Counted from the stretch's first letter, positions 24,982 through 34,688 are shown. The stretch is DNA of 64,000 nt from Aquiflexum lacus (GCF_015476655.1 NZ_JABFHF010000011.1:108584-172583); one strand, 5' to 3'. Translations and numbers: made by a program. Notes: generated by a model from the letters alone, not told the origin.

Positions 24982-27522
24982 TCACATCATATCCCCAAAG
25001 AAAATTGCATTGAAGAACAACTTGTTGGTTCCGAACCATGTTCCCCGGAAATTGGGGTTGTCGATAAAGTGGATTACCCTTCCCTGACCTACAGGGGAGA
25101 CAATTACGCTGGCACTTTGCTTGACTTTTTCAAGATTGGCCGGAGAAATGTAGCCTCCCAAAAGAGGATTGGCAGTATACCTCACCGGTGTTTGGGAAGG
25201 GTTTTTGGAAGGTTTAAAGAAAATGGTTGAGTTTCTGTAAACAGGTAACTCTGAATTTCTATAGCCATAAGCCAAAGGATGGGTATTGTCCAATTTGGCC
25301 TGGTAAATACTTCCTCCAATAGCCTGTGCTCCTCCAAAATCTCTTCTTGAGGCAAATGGAAGGAACTCAGGAGACTGCTCATTCTCACCGGTCAGGTATT
25401 CCTCTTTGACGATTTCCTTTGCTTGAAGCCATTGACTCGCCATCCTCATGGAAATGATCGTACCACCTCTGGACAACCAATCTTTCAAATGGTTGATTTG
25501 GGTTGTGGAAAGTGCAGAGTAATTTCCGGAGGGTAAAATCAGGGTGTTGTAATCATAGAGGTTGACTCTTCCAAATAGGCTGATGTCTACTTTAGTGATG
25601 GGCATACCAACTTTGGTGTCCATCAGATGCCAAATTTCACCCGCTTCATATTGAGATGTTCCCTGACCGACCAACATCAGTACTTTGGGTTGCTGAACAG
25701 CAGAAACATTATTGCTGCCCAAATCAATTCCCTTAGCACTAAAGCCGGTAGTGGTGGCATGTATATTTTGTCCTGATTCTTTGGCAGCAGACATCATTGC
25801 CGCTCTCAATTGATTATCAGAAAGTTTTTGAAAAGCAGTGGGAATAATCAATGAACCCGCAGGAAATTCCCTTTGACCTTGATCGGTATTTGAAGTAAAT
25901 GGTAGTGCTGTGGTTTCCACATGAACACCGGCTTTTTGGATATGATATAGGAATTTGGGTGCAAAATAATCTGTCCAATCTACCAAGTAAGCGACGTATT
26001 TTCCATCAGTTGGAAATTCTAAGTTCTGCGCCGGTAATGTTGAAACTTCGGTTCCTGAAGCCACTGCTGTCTGAGCGGCATAAGGCATCCCATAAGCCAA
26101 GGCCATGGTCCAAGCGGAAGCATCATAAAAGACAGAATCAGCAAAGGTGGTGACCTTTTCAAACATGGACCTAACCATCCTGTATTGCGGTTGGGCAGTA
26201 GGGACTATCCACGATTTTCCTTGCTTGAAAGACTTTCCTTCCAAAGATATATTTGACTCATTTTCAATTACCTTTATTTTATGATCTAAAAGTAACTTTA
26301 GAAATAACCTGTTTTTGGATTCATCAAATTCATCTCCGAAAACATAGGCTTTTGCACGGTCTGTTTTGGCTTCATTGACTCCTGTCTGGAAAAACTCCCG
26401 TAGATAACGGTGCATATATTCCCTTTCTTTTACACCGCCTTCCATAGTTGCAATGGAGGTTTTCAATTGGTTTCTGATGGTAAACTGAAAAGTGATATCA
26501 CCTCTTTGTGAACTTTGGATATGACCCCTGGAACTTCCTTGTTCAAATACCAAGCCTAAGCCCCCCTGAATGTCAGGATAGGTAGATCCATAACCCGGAT
26601 AGCTGTTGTCAAACACTTCTTTGGTCCAATACAAGCTTCCAATGTCATCAAGTGCTTTTGCAAAATAAGCAGCAAACTTGCTGTTGATATCCTCATAGTT
26701 TTTTCTTGGAATTACAGGATTCTCGCTGCTGAAAGGTTTGGTGGGTTCGAAGAAATACGTACTGTTGGTACCCATTTCATGAAAATCCCCAACCACATTG
26801 GGATACCAAGTATGGTACCAGGCAATTTTATTTTGCAATTCCACTTGGGCCAATGGCAACCAATCCCTGTTCAGGTCAAACCAGTAATGGTTTACTCTGC
26901 CACTTGGCCAAATTTCATTGTGTTCCCTGTCCAAAGGATCTGCAACAGGAGGGAAGCCTTTGTGCATATTGGCCCAATTGGTATGCCTGTCCCTTCCATC
27001 AGGATTGATGGCGGGGTCTATCAAAATCACTGCATTTTCTCTGATTTCTTTGGCCAAGTCACTTTGGGACGCCAATAGCCAATAGGCTGTCAGAATTGCC
27101 GCTTCTCCACCTGAAGGTTCGTTGCCGTGCACACTGTAGGCTAAATTGATGATAGCAGGCATATTGGCCACATCCGGCATGGGTTGATTTGGATCTGCCA
27201 ATTTGATATGGTTGGTCCGGATATTTTCAAGGTTTTGGATATTTTGATTTTTACTGATGATCAGTACAACCTGAGGCCGAAGTTGATTGGTATGGCCTAT
27301 TGTATGGAGTTCGGCCATGTCGGAGGTTTCAGCCAACTTTTCAAAATACCCAACTAATCGGTCATATCGGGTATGCCATTCTCCGATATGGTATCCAAAA
27401 TAGGAATAAGGGGAAGGTATTTCGGATGAAAATGTTTCTCCGGGAAAGTAATAATCTTTTTGTGCTTTCGACGGGATGATTACCGAAAAGAGCAGGATCA
27501 ATAACAGTATATTTTTTTGCAT
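24982..27522 (-). CDS. Secreted M14-family zinc carboxypeptidase
   Basis: An 846-residue exported protein (signal peptide ending near PSKAQKDY). The N-terminal M14 metallopeptidase domain has the zinc H-x-x-E in SVHGNEPSGGEAA and a third-ligand histidine region at VVGDFHEMGTNSTYFFEP. A long C-terminal part (from about residue 400) includes a class I glutamine-amidotransferase-like section with YDYNTLILPSGNYSAL. This large two-part layout is common in Bacteroidota and probably digests peptides in the periplasm or outside the cell. Confidence 0.82.
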   Translation of the reverse strand: MQKNILLLILLFSVIIPSKAQKDYYFPGETFSSEIPSPYSYFGYHIGEWHTRYDRLVGYFEKLAETSDMAELHTIGHTNQLRPQVVLIISKNQNIQNLENIRTNHIKLADPNQPMPDVANMPAIINLAYSVHGNEPSGGEAAILTAYWLLASQSDLAKEIRENAVILIDPAINPDGRDRHTNWANMHKGFPPVADPLDREHNEIWPSGRVNHYWFDLNRDWLPLAQVELQNKIAWYHTWYPNVVGDFHEMGTNSTYFFEPTKPFSSENPVIPRKNYEDINSKFAAYFAKALDDIGSLYWTKEVFDNSYPGYGSTYPDIQGGLGLVFEQGSSRGHIQSSQRGDITFQFTIRNQLKTSIATMEGGVKEREYMHRYLREFFQTGVNEAKTDRAKAYVFGDEFDESKNRLFLKLLLDHKIKVIENESNISLEGKSFKQGKSWIVPTAQPQYRMVRSMFEKVTTFADSVFYDASAWTMALAYGMPYAAQTAVASGTEVSTLPAQNLEFPTDGKYVAYLVDWTDYFAPKFLYHIQKAGVHVETTALPFTSNTDQGQREFPAGSLIIPTAFQKLSDNQLRAAMMSAAKESGQNIHATTTGFSAKGIDLGSNNVSAVQQPKVLMLVGQGTSQYEAGEIWHLMDTKVGMPITKVDISLFGRVNLYDYNTLILPSGNYSALSTTQINHLKDWLSRGGTIISMRMASQWLQAKEIVKEEYLTGENEQSPEFLPFASRRDFGGAQAIGGSIYQAKLDNTHPLAYGYRNSELPVYRNSTIFFKPSKNPSQTPVRYTANPLLGGYISPANLEKVKQSASVIVSPVGQGRVIHFIDNPNFRGTWFGTNKLFFNAIFFGDMM

Positions 27523-27649
27523 AAGATTAATTTTTGAGGAATTTAACAGTATGACAGCAGATGAAAAACCAAAAATCCATCAACGGCTTTTGAAAGCTTA
27601 AGAATTGCCTTAATTTGGAGGGTCAATTAATTTCAATCCAAAAAAACCT

Positions 27650-28408
27650 ATGATACGAATCTTTAAAAATGCCATTGTTGTTGTTATTCTATTTGCAGCT
27701 TTGCCGCTTTTAGCCCAACAAAAAGACATCAAACTTCCACCTGAAGCCACTGAATTTTGGGAGCCTGTTCCAAAAAAAGTTACACCGGGAGCCCAAAACC
27801 ATTTGCCACCTTCTGATGCCATTGTCATTTTTGATGGCAATAACCTCAATAATTTTGTCAGTTCACGTTCAGGCGGGTTTCCAGAATGGAAAGTGGAAAA
27901 CGGAGCATTTACCGTTACTCCAAGAACAGGAGACATTCAAACCAAACAAGGATTTGGTGATATGCAGTTACATATAGAATGGACCGCCCCGACCGTTATT
28001 AAAGGTGAAGGTCAGGGTAGAGGTAACTCGGGAATATTCTTAATGTCCCATTATGAAGTACAGGTATTGGATTCATACGAAAGCAGAACCTACTCCAATG
28101 GTCAGGCAGGAAGTATCTACAAGCAACATCCGCCTTTGGTCAATGCCATGAAAGCACCGGGAGAGTGGAATACCTATGATATTTTCTTTACCGCTCCGAA
28201 ATTCAATGCTGACGGCATGTTGGTTTCCCCGGCAAGGGTTACCGTGATTCATAATGGCATTCTCGTGCAGCACAACACCGAAATCAAAGGTCCGACCGAA
28301 TATATCGGAATACCAAACTACAAAGCCCATCCTGCTGAAATGCCGATTAAACTTCAGGATCATGGCGATTTGGTAAGTTATAGGAATATTTGGGTGAGGA
28401 AGCTGTGA
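27650..28408 (+). CDS. DUF1080 / 3-keto-disaccharide hydrolase domain protein
   Basis: A 252-residue exported beta-sandwich protein with a signal peptide ending near LPLLAQQ. The DUF1080 (3-keto-disaccharide hydrolase) landmarks are IFDGNNLNNF, WKVENGAFTV, the GRGNSGIFL block, YEVQVLDSYE, and GEWNTYDIFFTAP. The family includes lectin-like carbohydrate binders and hydrolases of 3-keto-glycosides. Enzymatic activity cannot be decided here. It is a stand-alone gene followed by a strong terminator. Confidence 0.82.
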   Translation: MIRIFKNAIVVVILFAALPLLAQQKDIKLPPEATEFWEPVPKKVTPGAQNHLPPSDAIVIFDGNNLNNFVSSRSGGFPEWKVENGAFTVTPRTGDIQTKQGFGDMQLHIEWTAPTVIKGEGQGRGNSGIFLMSHYEVQVLDSYESRTYSNGQAGSIYKQHPPLVNAMKAPGEWNTYDIFFTAPKFNADGMLVSPARVTVIHNGILVQHNTEIKGPTEYIGIPNYKAHPAEMPIKLQDHGDLVSYRNIWVRKL

Positions 28409-28509
28409 AATGAAGGATGAAGGAAAAAGGATGAAGGAGAAAGGATAACCGATGTGAGTTTTCCTTCACCCTTAAATCTCTCATCTGGGAATAAAATAGC
28501 GAAAATTCT

Positions 28510-28538
28510 AGGTGTAGATTGGATCTACACCTTTTTTA
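28510..28538 (+). terminator. Rho-independent terminator
   Basis: A perfect 10-bp stem AGGTGTAGAT/ATCTACACCT with a TGG loop followed by six T, about 100 bp after the DUF1080 gene. Confidence 0.8.
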
Positions 28539-28890
28539 TTAAGTAGAATTTGTAATTCGAGGTGCCAAGAATTATATATCGAATAGACTCCGGCAATAAA
28601 AATTACCGGGCTATAATTTCCATCTTGTCGTGCCTACGGAAGGAAATCCTACGGCATTTTTTCTTTGCCATTGAGAGCAGCCACTTAAAGTCTATGCTAT
28701 TTCTATTCGAGGATTCTTCACTTTGCATTGAGGTTTGTTAGAAATAAATAGGTAAGAGTGGCTACGTTCAGAATGACGGAGCCAACAATCTAAAATCATC
28801 AATCTAACTTCTCTCCCTTCGCCCTTTTCCACTTAGCTCAGCCTTCTTGGTTCATTGTTCTTGGTACTTGGTACCTTCATCCCTCATCCC
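28539..28890. repeat. Gene-free region with degenerate dispersed repeats
   Basis: No gene is seen. From about 28594 a CCGG...CCGGG hairpin-like string and a TGCCTACGG...CTACGGCA string occur. At 28697-28770 GGATTCTTC...GTTCAGAATGACGG matches a common bacterial dispersed hairpin type. AATCTAAAATCATCAATCTAAC and CTTGGTTCATTGTTCTTGGTACTTGG (28840-28875, the reverse complement of the CAAGA units) close the region. Confidence 0.6.
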
Positions 28891-29571
28891 TTAAAACCCC
28901 TTAACCTTCCCCATCAATTCCTCATAAAAACTCCCACTCACAGGCACTAGTTTACCTCCCAAGGTAAGCTGATGCCTTTCGATTTTTTGGATGTGTTGGG
29001 TATTGACGATAAAGGAACGGTGGGATTTGACAAAAAAGGGGGGAAGTAACTTTTCGGTTTCGGAAAGGGTCATTCTTGAAAGGATTTTATCATTGGGCAG
29101 GTGAAAACTCACATAGTTTCCATTGGCTTCACAGAACAATAAATCCTCGAAATTAACTTTGACTTGTTCGTATCCGGTTTTGATAAAAATAGAACCATTG
29201 GGTTGACCATTTCTGAGTTCATTCCATTCTTGGGCTTTTTGGCAGGCTTTCAGAAATCTGCTGAGATTGAATGGCTTCAATAAATAATCCACCGCATCCA
29301 GTTCAAAACTCTTGACGGCATGTTCCGAATAGGCAGTGGTAAAGATGACCATGGTTTCCTTTGGAATCAATGTGGCAAGTTCCATTCCCGAAATATCCGG
29401 CATCTTGATATCTAAAAAAATCAGGTTGATAGGATTTTCTTTCAGGTATTCCAAAGCTTTGATGGCATCTGTAAACGTTGATTTCAAATCCAAAAAAGGG
29501 ATTTTGGCAGCATGCGACTTCACCACTTCCAAAGCCATCGGTTCATCGTCTATTGCAATTGCGGTTAACAT
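28891..29571 (-). CDS. LytTR-family response regulator
   Basis: A 226-residue transcription factor starting MLTAIAIDDEP at 29571. The frame extends 34 codons upstream but lacks domain content. The receiver domain has the DD acidic pair at the N-terminus, the phospho-acceptor aspartate in LIFLDIKMPDISG and the switch lysine in DYLLKPF. The C-terminal LytTR DNA-binding domain carries CEANGNYVSFHLPN and FFVKSHRSFIVNTQHI. It is paired with the LytS-like kinase 61 bp upstream. Confidence 0.9.
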   Translation of the reverse strand: MLTAIAIDDEPMALEVVKSHAAKIPFLDLKSTFTDAIKALEYLKENPINLIFLDIKMPDISGMELATLIPKETMVIFTTAYSEHAVKSFELDAVDYLLKPFNLSRFLKACQKAQEWNELRNGQPNGSIFIKTGYEQVKVNFEDLLFCEANGNYVSFHLPNDKILSRMTLSETEKLLPPFFVKSHRSFIVNTQHIQKIERHQLTLGGKLVPVSGSFYEELMGKVKGF

Positions 29572-29632
29572 TTTTAAATATTTGACATTTAAGGTGGGAT
29601 TTAATCGAAATATGGTAGTAATAAGGTGGAAA

Positions 29633-31045
29633 TTATAATTTAATGGATAAATGTACAAAATACTCCATCTCATTTTCCCTGATCACCAAGTCATGTTTTC
29701 CGGGATAAAGCAGGTCTAGTCTTTGCCTGACATTTTCCAGACCAATGCCACTGAATTTTCTTTCTGGATCATCATCATTGGAACGATGGATACTGTTGTT
29801 GACATCCAAGTGAACTGAACCTGCAAGACATCTCAAACTGATTTTCACCCAGGATTTCTTTTGGAGGCTGATGCCGTGCTTGAAGGCATTTTCCACGAAT
29901 GGAATCAACAACATCGGAGCGATTTCTCCTGAACAGGAATCCTCTCCCTTTGAAAAGACAATTTCAATGTTTTCCTGCTCTTTGATTCGGAGGAGCTGCA
30001 AATCCACATAGTTGACCAGATATTCCTTTTCCCGCTCTACAGGAATTTTGTCCTGATTGTTTTCATGGAGCATAAATCGCATCATATCTCCCAACTTCTG
30101 AATACCTTCCGCAGTGCGCTCAGCGCTTTCCTGTAGCGAGGTGCCATAGAGTGTATTCAGGGCATTGAACAGAAAATGCGGGTTGATCTGGGAGCGAAGA
30201 AAATCAAGGTTGGCGTTGGATTGGGATACTTTATTGGACAATGTGTTGATTTCTCCGAGGTAGGCGTCATATTTTTCGAAGACGAGGTTGGAGGCAGGAA
30301 CCAAAACAACTGCTACCAAAATCATGGCTGCAAGGCCTACAAATGCAGGAGCAAAAGTTCCCACTTGAATGGCTATAAATAGAAAAATCAAAGCAATAGA
30401 GAATTCCAATAGTGCCAAAAAATAATTGGCAAGCTGTGTTTTGCCTTTTTTTCTATTGCCATAAATTAAAAAGAAATTAAAGAGAATAATGAATACAATG
30501 CTCGGGATTACTACAGCAAAAACCATAACAATTGGCTCCGTTCCAAACTTTCGGAATTGTATCAGGAACAATATCACGAAAAGGTAAATTGCAAAAAGCC
30601 TGATAGTGTTGAACAGGATATAGTTACCCAATCGGGGAGGTGTCAGAATCTGCTCGAGAATGTAAGCTAATAGCAAATAGCCGCCATAAATGGCTATTGC
30701 CCCCAAATAAAATGGCATAAAAAAATCATCTGTGATATCAGCACCAGTTGAAAAAGCCCCGCTGAGTATAAATGACCCAAAGAATACCAAGATCAAAAAC
30801 AAAATATATTTCCATGACTTCCTTTCTTTTTCAAACCCGGGAATTATTTTCATGTGGATAAAATAAAAGGAGAGGAAGAGGATAACCGGGATAAATAGCT
30901 TTGCGAAATAAACGGCTATCTGCTGATCTGTAGGTTTATAGTAAATAAAACCTGCATTCAGGATATTGATCATGATGATAGAAAGGAAGACCAAGGTGAC
31001 AATCCACCATTCGATTTGTCTAAAAGGTAAGGGGGAATCTTTCAT
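29633..31045 (-). CDS. LytS-like sensor histidine kinase
   Basis: A 470-residue membrane kinase. The N-terminal half is hydrophobic, with about seven to eight membrane segments. A linker coiled coil (LSNKVSQSNANLDFLRSQ) leads to the His_kinase block INPHFLFNALNTLYG, where the histidine is phosphorylated, and a HATPase_c domain with PFVENAFKHGI and GIGLENVRQRL. It should phosphorylate the downstream LytTR regulator. No periplasmic ligand domain is visible, so the membrane part may sense lipid or membrane state. Confidence 0.88.
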   Translation of the reverse strand: MKDSPLPFRQIEWWIVTLVFLSIIMINILNAGFIYYKPTDQQIAVYFAKLFIPVILFLSFYFIHMKIIPGFEKERKSWKYILFLILVFFGSFILSGAFSTGADITDDFFMPFYLGAIAIYGGYLLLAYILEQILTPPRLGNYILFNTIRLFAIYLFVILFLIQFRKFGTEPIVMVFAVVIPSIVFIILFNFFLIYGNRKKGKTQLANYFLALLEFSIALIFLFIAIQVGTFAPAFVGLAAMILVAVVLVPASNLVFEKYDAYLGEINTLSNKVSQSNANLDFLRSQINPHFLFNALNTLYGTSLQESAERTAEGIQKLGDMMRFMLHENNQDKIPVEREKEYLVNYVDLQLLRIKEQENIEIVFSKGEDSCSGEIAPMLLIPFVENAFKHGISLQKKSWVKISLRCLAGSVHLDVNNSIHRSNDDDPERKFSGIGLENVRQRLDLLYPGKHDLVIRENEMEYFVHLSIKL

Positions 31046-31084
31046 AGGGAGAAATAATAATTAAATTAAAGGAAATTTTGAGGA

Positions 31085-31216
31085 TTAATTAAGGGTAATG
31101 GGAAGTTCAATAGTATGCTTTTCCGGATTTGTTTCTTTCTTGTTTTGACTGAAATGCCAGAGGTTCCATAAAATTCCTAAGGCAATGAGTAGAAAGAATG
31201 GTTTTTTGCTTTTCAT
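31085..31216 (-). CDS. 43-residue single-pass membrane peptide
   Basis: An ATG at 31216 opens a 43-codon frame beginning MKSKKPFFLLIALGILWNLW, a basic start followed by one hydrophobic helix, then an acidic and polar tail ending IELPITLN. It lies 39 bp upstream of the LytS-like kinase on the same strand, so it would lead the operon. The amino-acid pattern is convincing for a membrane peptide. Expression is unproven and I recognise no family. Confidence 0.5.
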   Translation of the reverse strand: MKSKKPFFLLIALGILWNLWHFSQNKKETNPEKHTIELPITLN

Positions 31217-31610
31217 CAATATAAATATCTGAATACCTCACAAGTATAACCGAAGCACAAAAATCAGCCAATATAATGTGACGAATGCCGTGGATAATGG
31301 GGCAGAAATGTCAGTAGTCAATCACAGAAGGGGATGGGTCAGTTTTAGTTTGGGTTCTTGGTAAATTAAAAAGTATAATCCGCCGAAGCGAACAAGGTGT
31401 AAAAAGTTCCAGAGAAATATGAATCACGATTATCCAGAATATGGATTTCAATGGCTTAGGGATTAATTATCGGCTTCATGGTATCTGCAAAAATGTCTCT
31501 TTTCAACGTATTGATTTCCATAAAGAAAGGCCAGTCCAAATTAAATGGACTAGCCTGAAAAGCGGCTTTTTTTAAATAATCTACTTTTTTGGATGGACTT
31601 TTTTATCAAC
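31217..31610. other. Spacer with one terminator-like hairpin
   Basis: About 390 bp without a convincing gene. At 31529-31555 a GGCCAGTCCA/TGGACTAGCC stem (one mismatch) around AATTAAA is followed about 10 nt later by a T run. It could end + strand readthrough or mark a small RNA. Confidence 0.5.
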
Positions 31611-31859
31611 TCAATTATTCCTTAATGCATGGATGAGTTCCTTTTTGTTCATTTTACTGCGCCCTTCTATTCCGACCTCTTTGGCTTTTTGATACAGTTC
31701 TTCTTTAGTCCGGTCTTCGTATTGTTTTGCCTCCCCACCTTTAACTCCGGAATCTGGGGTATTGGCAATCCTCGCAGATTTGGACTTGCTATATCCTTTA
31801 TCTCTTAGGGCTTCATATTGATCTAAATCCTTAATTCTATTATCGGTTTTTTTTGCCAT
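31611..31859 (-). CDS. Rho_N/DUF7218-like small protein
   Basis: An 82-residue basic protein. The N-terminal half (DLDQYEALRDKGYSKSKSAR, then ANTPDSGVKGGEA) matches the DUF7218 type. The C-terminal half (TKEELYQKAKEVGIEGRSKM) is a SAP/Rho_N-like helical motif that may bind nucleic acid. Such proteins are linked to general stress responses in several groups. It lies 31 bp after csbD, and both probably share the sigma-54 promoter. Confidence 0.72.
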   Translation of the reverse strand: MAKKTDNRIKDLDQYEALRDKGYSKSKSARIANTPDSGVKGGEAKQYEDRTKEELYQKAKEVGIEGRSKMNKKELIHALRNN

Positions 31860-31890
31860 TGTATTTTTCGTTTCAATCCGTTGTAAATCC

Positions 31891-32091
31891 TTATATTCGG
31901 CCAGTTCGGAGGATTAAATTCTCAAGTTCTTCTTTGGGTCTGCCGATCCTTCTTTGGATTCTACCAAACAATTCTTCTTCTTGGCCCACTACGTAATGCA
32001 AGTCTTCATCGGTCAAATTCCCGTATTCCTGCTTTAACTTTCCTTTGATCTCATTCCAATTACCTTTGATTTTTTCAGTTGTTTGGCTCAT
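31891..32091 (-). CDS. CsbD-family stress protein
   Basis: A 66-residue protein from MSQTTEK at 32091, with the CsbD core KIKGNWNEIKGKLKQEYG followed by LTDEDLHYVVGQEEELFGRI. CsbD proteins are small, charged, helical proteins induced by general stress in many bacteria, with unknown mechanism. A sigma-54-type promoter lies directly upstream and the neighbouring gene encodes a sigma-54 activator. It is probably co-transcribed with the Rho_N-like gene. Confidence 0.82.
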   Translation of the reverse strand: MSQTTEKIKGNWNEIKGKLKQEYGNLTDEDLHYVVGQEEELFGRIQRRIGRPKEELENLILRTGRI

Positions 32092-32121
32092 AGTTATCAT
32101 GTTTTAGTTCATACTAAAAAA

Positions 32122-32137
32122 AGCAAAATCCATGCCA
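32122..32137 (-). promoter_or_regulatory. Sigma-54 promoter upstream of csbD
   Basis: The minus strand reads TGGCATGGATTTTGCT: GG at -24, exactly 10 nt, then GC at -12, close to the consensus TGGCAC-N5-TTGCW. The start of transcription would fall near 32111, about 20 nt before the CsbD ATG. Confidence 0.75.
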
Positions 32138-32230
32138 TTACCCCTATTTTTGAAGGACAAAACAGGTTCCAACTGATCTCTAATGTTTCTATATTTATAC
32201 CTGAATTTGAGCATTTTATTGCCCAATATA

Positions 32231-33643
32231 TCAATAGGCGATGTCCATCGTTTTTAGCTTGCTATATAAGGTTTTTCTATGGATGTTTAATTTTTGAGCA
32301 GCTTTGGTCTTGTTATATTTAACATCTTTGAGAACTTCTTTTATTTTTTCGGACTCTGCCATTAATGCTACTGATTTAAGGTCTTTTTCTTCCTCTTTAG
32401 AAAAGTTTTTGCTCTCGTGGTACGATAGATCAGGAACTTTGTAAGTACCTGCTAATGATCCATTATTATTGCGGATTCTATCCGGAAGCGATGCAGCAGA
32501 AATACAGTTATTTTTGTCAATATACAAGCAAGCACTACGAATTGCATTTTTTAATTCGCGGATATTTCCGGGCCAATGGTATGTTTCCAATAAACCCATG
32601 GCCTCATCCGAAAATTTTGGTGTTTCTTGCCTCCCCAGTTCCTCAGAAGTTTTTTCCAGAAAAAAGTCAATAAATTGGAATATATCTTCACCTCTTTCTT
32701 TCAGCGTTGGGATTTTCAGCACAAATTCGCTTAACCTGTAAAATAAGTCTTCTCTAAAGCCCAATGTCTCCGATTTGGCCAAGAGATCTTCATTTGTTGC
32801 TGTTATAATCCTTACATCGATAGGGATTTCCTTTGTTCCCCCTACTTTCCTGATTACTTTCTCCTGCAGTGCACGCAATAGGGCCATTTGGATATCGCTT
32901 GAAAGGTTTGATATTTCATCAAGGAAAATCGTTCCACCATTGGCCATCTCAAAAAAACCAGTTTTGTGAGATACTGCCCCTGTAAATGCGCCTTTTTCAT
33001 GCCCAAAAAATTCACTACCTGCCAATTCTTTGGAAAGGCAACCACAATCGACCGCAATAAAGGGCTGAGCCCTTCTGCTACTGATTTGGTGAATCAATCT
33101 TGCATAAGATTCTTTTCCTGTTCCTGTATCTCCTTCAATGATCACAGAATAATCTGTAGGTCCTACTTTATTCAAATTAAATTGCACTTCCCTAGCTCTT
33201 TTACTATTTCCCACCACATATTCGGATTGATTTTTATTAGCGGTCTGTTCATATATATTTTTTACTGAATTTTCTGCTTTCTTTTTCTTAGAATGATTCT
33301 CTTCCAATATCTCTACTAATTCATCCGGATTTATTGGTTTTGATAAATAACTGGAAGCTCCTTCTTTGATCATGGTCACTACATTCTTGAGATTGATCTG
33401 GTTAGAAGTAAAAATAACAGAAGCGTCAGGACATACACTTTTAATCATTTCGAAAAAGACATTTCCCTCTGCATTTGGTAACCGGTAATCGCAAATGACT
33501 ACCTGAAAAGGGCTTTTTTTCAATATTTGGATTGCATGTGAAGCTTGGGTGGTTGTTTCTACATGATAGCCACTTTTAGTCAAAAACTTTTTCAAAAGGT
33601 TACAGAACGATATCTGATTGTCAACAACAAGTATACTTTTCAT
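32231..33643 (-). CDS. NtrC-family sigma-54-dependent response regulator
   Basis: A 470-residue regulator with the full three-domain set. The receiver domain (1-120) has VICDYRLPN with the phospho-acceptor aspartate and a K at YLSKPI. The AAA+ domain has GDTGTGKE (Walker A), the sigma-54 contact loop GAFTGA, GGTIFLDEIS (Walker B) and FREDLFYRLSEFVLKIP. A C-terminal Fis-type HTH reads NKTKAAQKLNIHRKTLYSKL. No partner kinase is adjacent. Its likely first target is the csbD promoter 94 bp downstream of its stop. Confidence 0.92.
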   Translation of the reverse strand: MKSILVVDNQISFCNLLKKFLTKSGYHVETTTQASHAIQILKKSPFQVVICDYRLPNAEGNVFFEMIKSVCPDASVIFTSNQINLKNVVTMIKEGASSYLSKPINPDELVEILEENHSKKKKAENSVKNIYEQTANKNQSEYVVGNSKRAREVQFNLNKVGPTDYSVIIEGDTGTGKESYARLIHQISSRRAQPFIAVDCGCLSKELAGSEFFGHEKGAFTGAVSHKTGFFEMANGGTIFLDEISNLSSDIQMALLRALQEKVIRKVGGTKEIPIDVRIITATNEDLLAKSETLGFREDLFYRLSEFVLKIPTLKERGEDIFQFIDFFLEKTSEELGRQETPKFSDEAMGLLETYHWPGNIRELKNAIRSACLYIDKNNCISAASLPDRIRNNNGSLAGTYKVPDLSYHESKNFSKEEEKDLKSVALMAESEKIKEVLKDVKYNKTKAAQKLNIHRKTLYSKLKTMDIAY

Positions 33644-34558
33644 AGTCTTGGGTATTTAATAATTGATTGTATTTCCAATGAATACATAGAGCAGATCAGT
33701 ACCTTTTATGAGAAATTGGAAAATCTCTGCAAACATGTAATACCTCAAAAGTAGTTAGGAAAGAAGAAAATGGTATTACAATAATATCCGATAGATTTAT
33801 ATAATTAAAGTATAAATTGGTTATTATATGTTACAGAATGTAAATGAATGGTAACATAAAAAAAAATGTTTAATGCTGAAAATCAAGCTTTAGCAACAAT
33901 TGATCAGCTTCAAAAAAATTGAAAAGGATATATATGACCTCAATTGCTTGGCTGGTGGATTTGAAAGTAGCTTGACTGTGATTTTAATATAAACACAAAA
34001 ACAAAAAAATATTAAAAGCACGACACCAATTGTGGATATACCCAATTGAATTATTGATATTAATGTCTTAAGGTAAAAATTATTCTCCCTGCTCTATTTT
34101 TAAAAATTATCTGGGATTACTTTATTCATCCAGAGAACTCTTATTGTCCGTGCTCCTTGTCTATGGGTTTTATGTCGTTACTTTTTTCTTTATTGGATTT
34201 CTTTTTTCTTTGGACCGATTTCGAAAAATTGTAATTTTTGTACATAACGGCTGGTAATAATAATTGGCTTTTCATGATGTTTTATTTGATTTTGAATTAA
34301 AATGTTTTTCTCCTGAAAATATATCTTTTAATCTCTCTGATTTTCAATAATCAATCCACTCTAACTTTATTTTGTTATATCTATTTCTTTTTCAATGATA
34401 TAGGCATTTTTAGCTATTATATCGGTTTATAGCCTCTGTTCCTGACACGTTTCAACTATAACTGTCGAAATAAAAGTAAAAGTGAGTAATTATAGATTTT
34501 TCAAATGGACTCAAACTGAGCCATTTTGGGTATAATATGTAACAACTAACAGCATAAT
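33644..34558. other. Long AT-rich spacer
   Basis: About 900 bp of very AT-rich DNA. It contains one weak minus-strand ORF (34141-34275, listed separately). I see no tRNA, strong terminator or clear coding remnant. Its length could hold a regulatory region for the RR gene or a small RNA, but nothing visible supports that. Confidence 0.4.
34141..34275 (-). CDS. 44-residue basic ORF (doubtful)
   Basis: An ATG at 34275 opens a 44-codon frame starting MKSQLLLPAVMYKNYNF and continuing with a lysine-rich stretch (VQRKKKSNKEKSNDIK). No family is recognised. Lysine-rich frames arise easily in AT-rich DNA, so this may be chance. Confidence 0.25.
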   Translation of the reverse strand: MKSQLLLPAVMYKNYNFSKSVQRKKKSNKEKSNDIKPIDKEHGQ

Positions 34559-34576
34559 GGGGAAATTTATTTGCAG
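34559..34576 (+). promoter_or_regulatory. Second candidate sigma-54 promoter
   Basis: GGGG at 34559-34562, then AAATTTATTT, then GCA: GG-N10-GC spacing is exact and the -12 part (TTTGCA) fits, while the -24 part lacks the CAC. It lies about 115 bp upstream of a small membrane-protein gene. Confidence 0.35.
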
Positions 34577-34688
34577 CTATTCATTGTCCAAAGAGGCTGG
34601 TAAGGGATAAAGTCAAGTCGAATACTCGATGGAATGACTTTTGGATATGTTGTTTATAACATTTGTAAAACTAAAAAATGATAAAATT

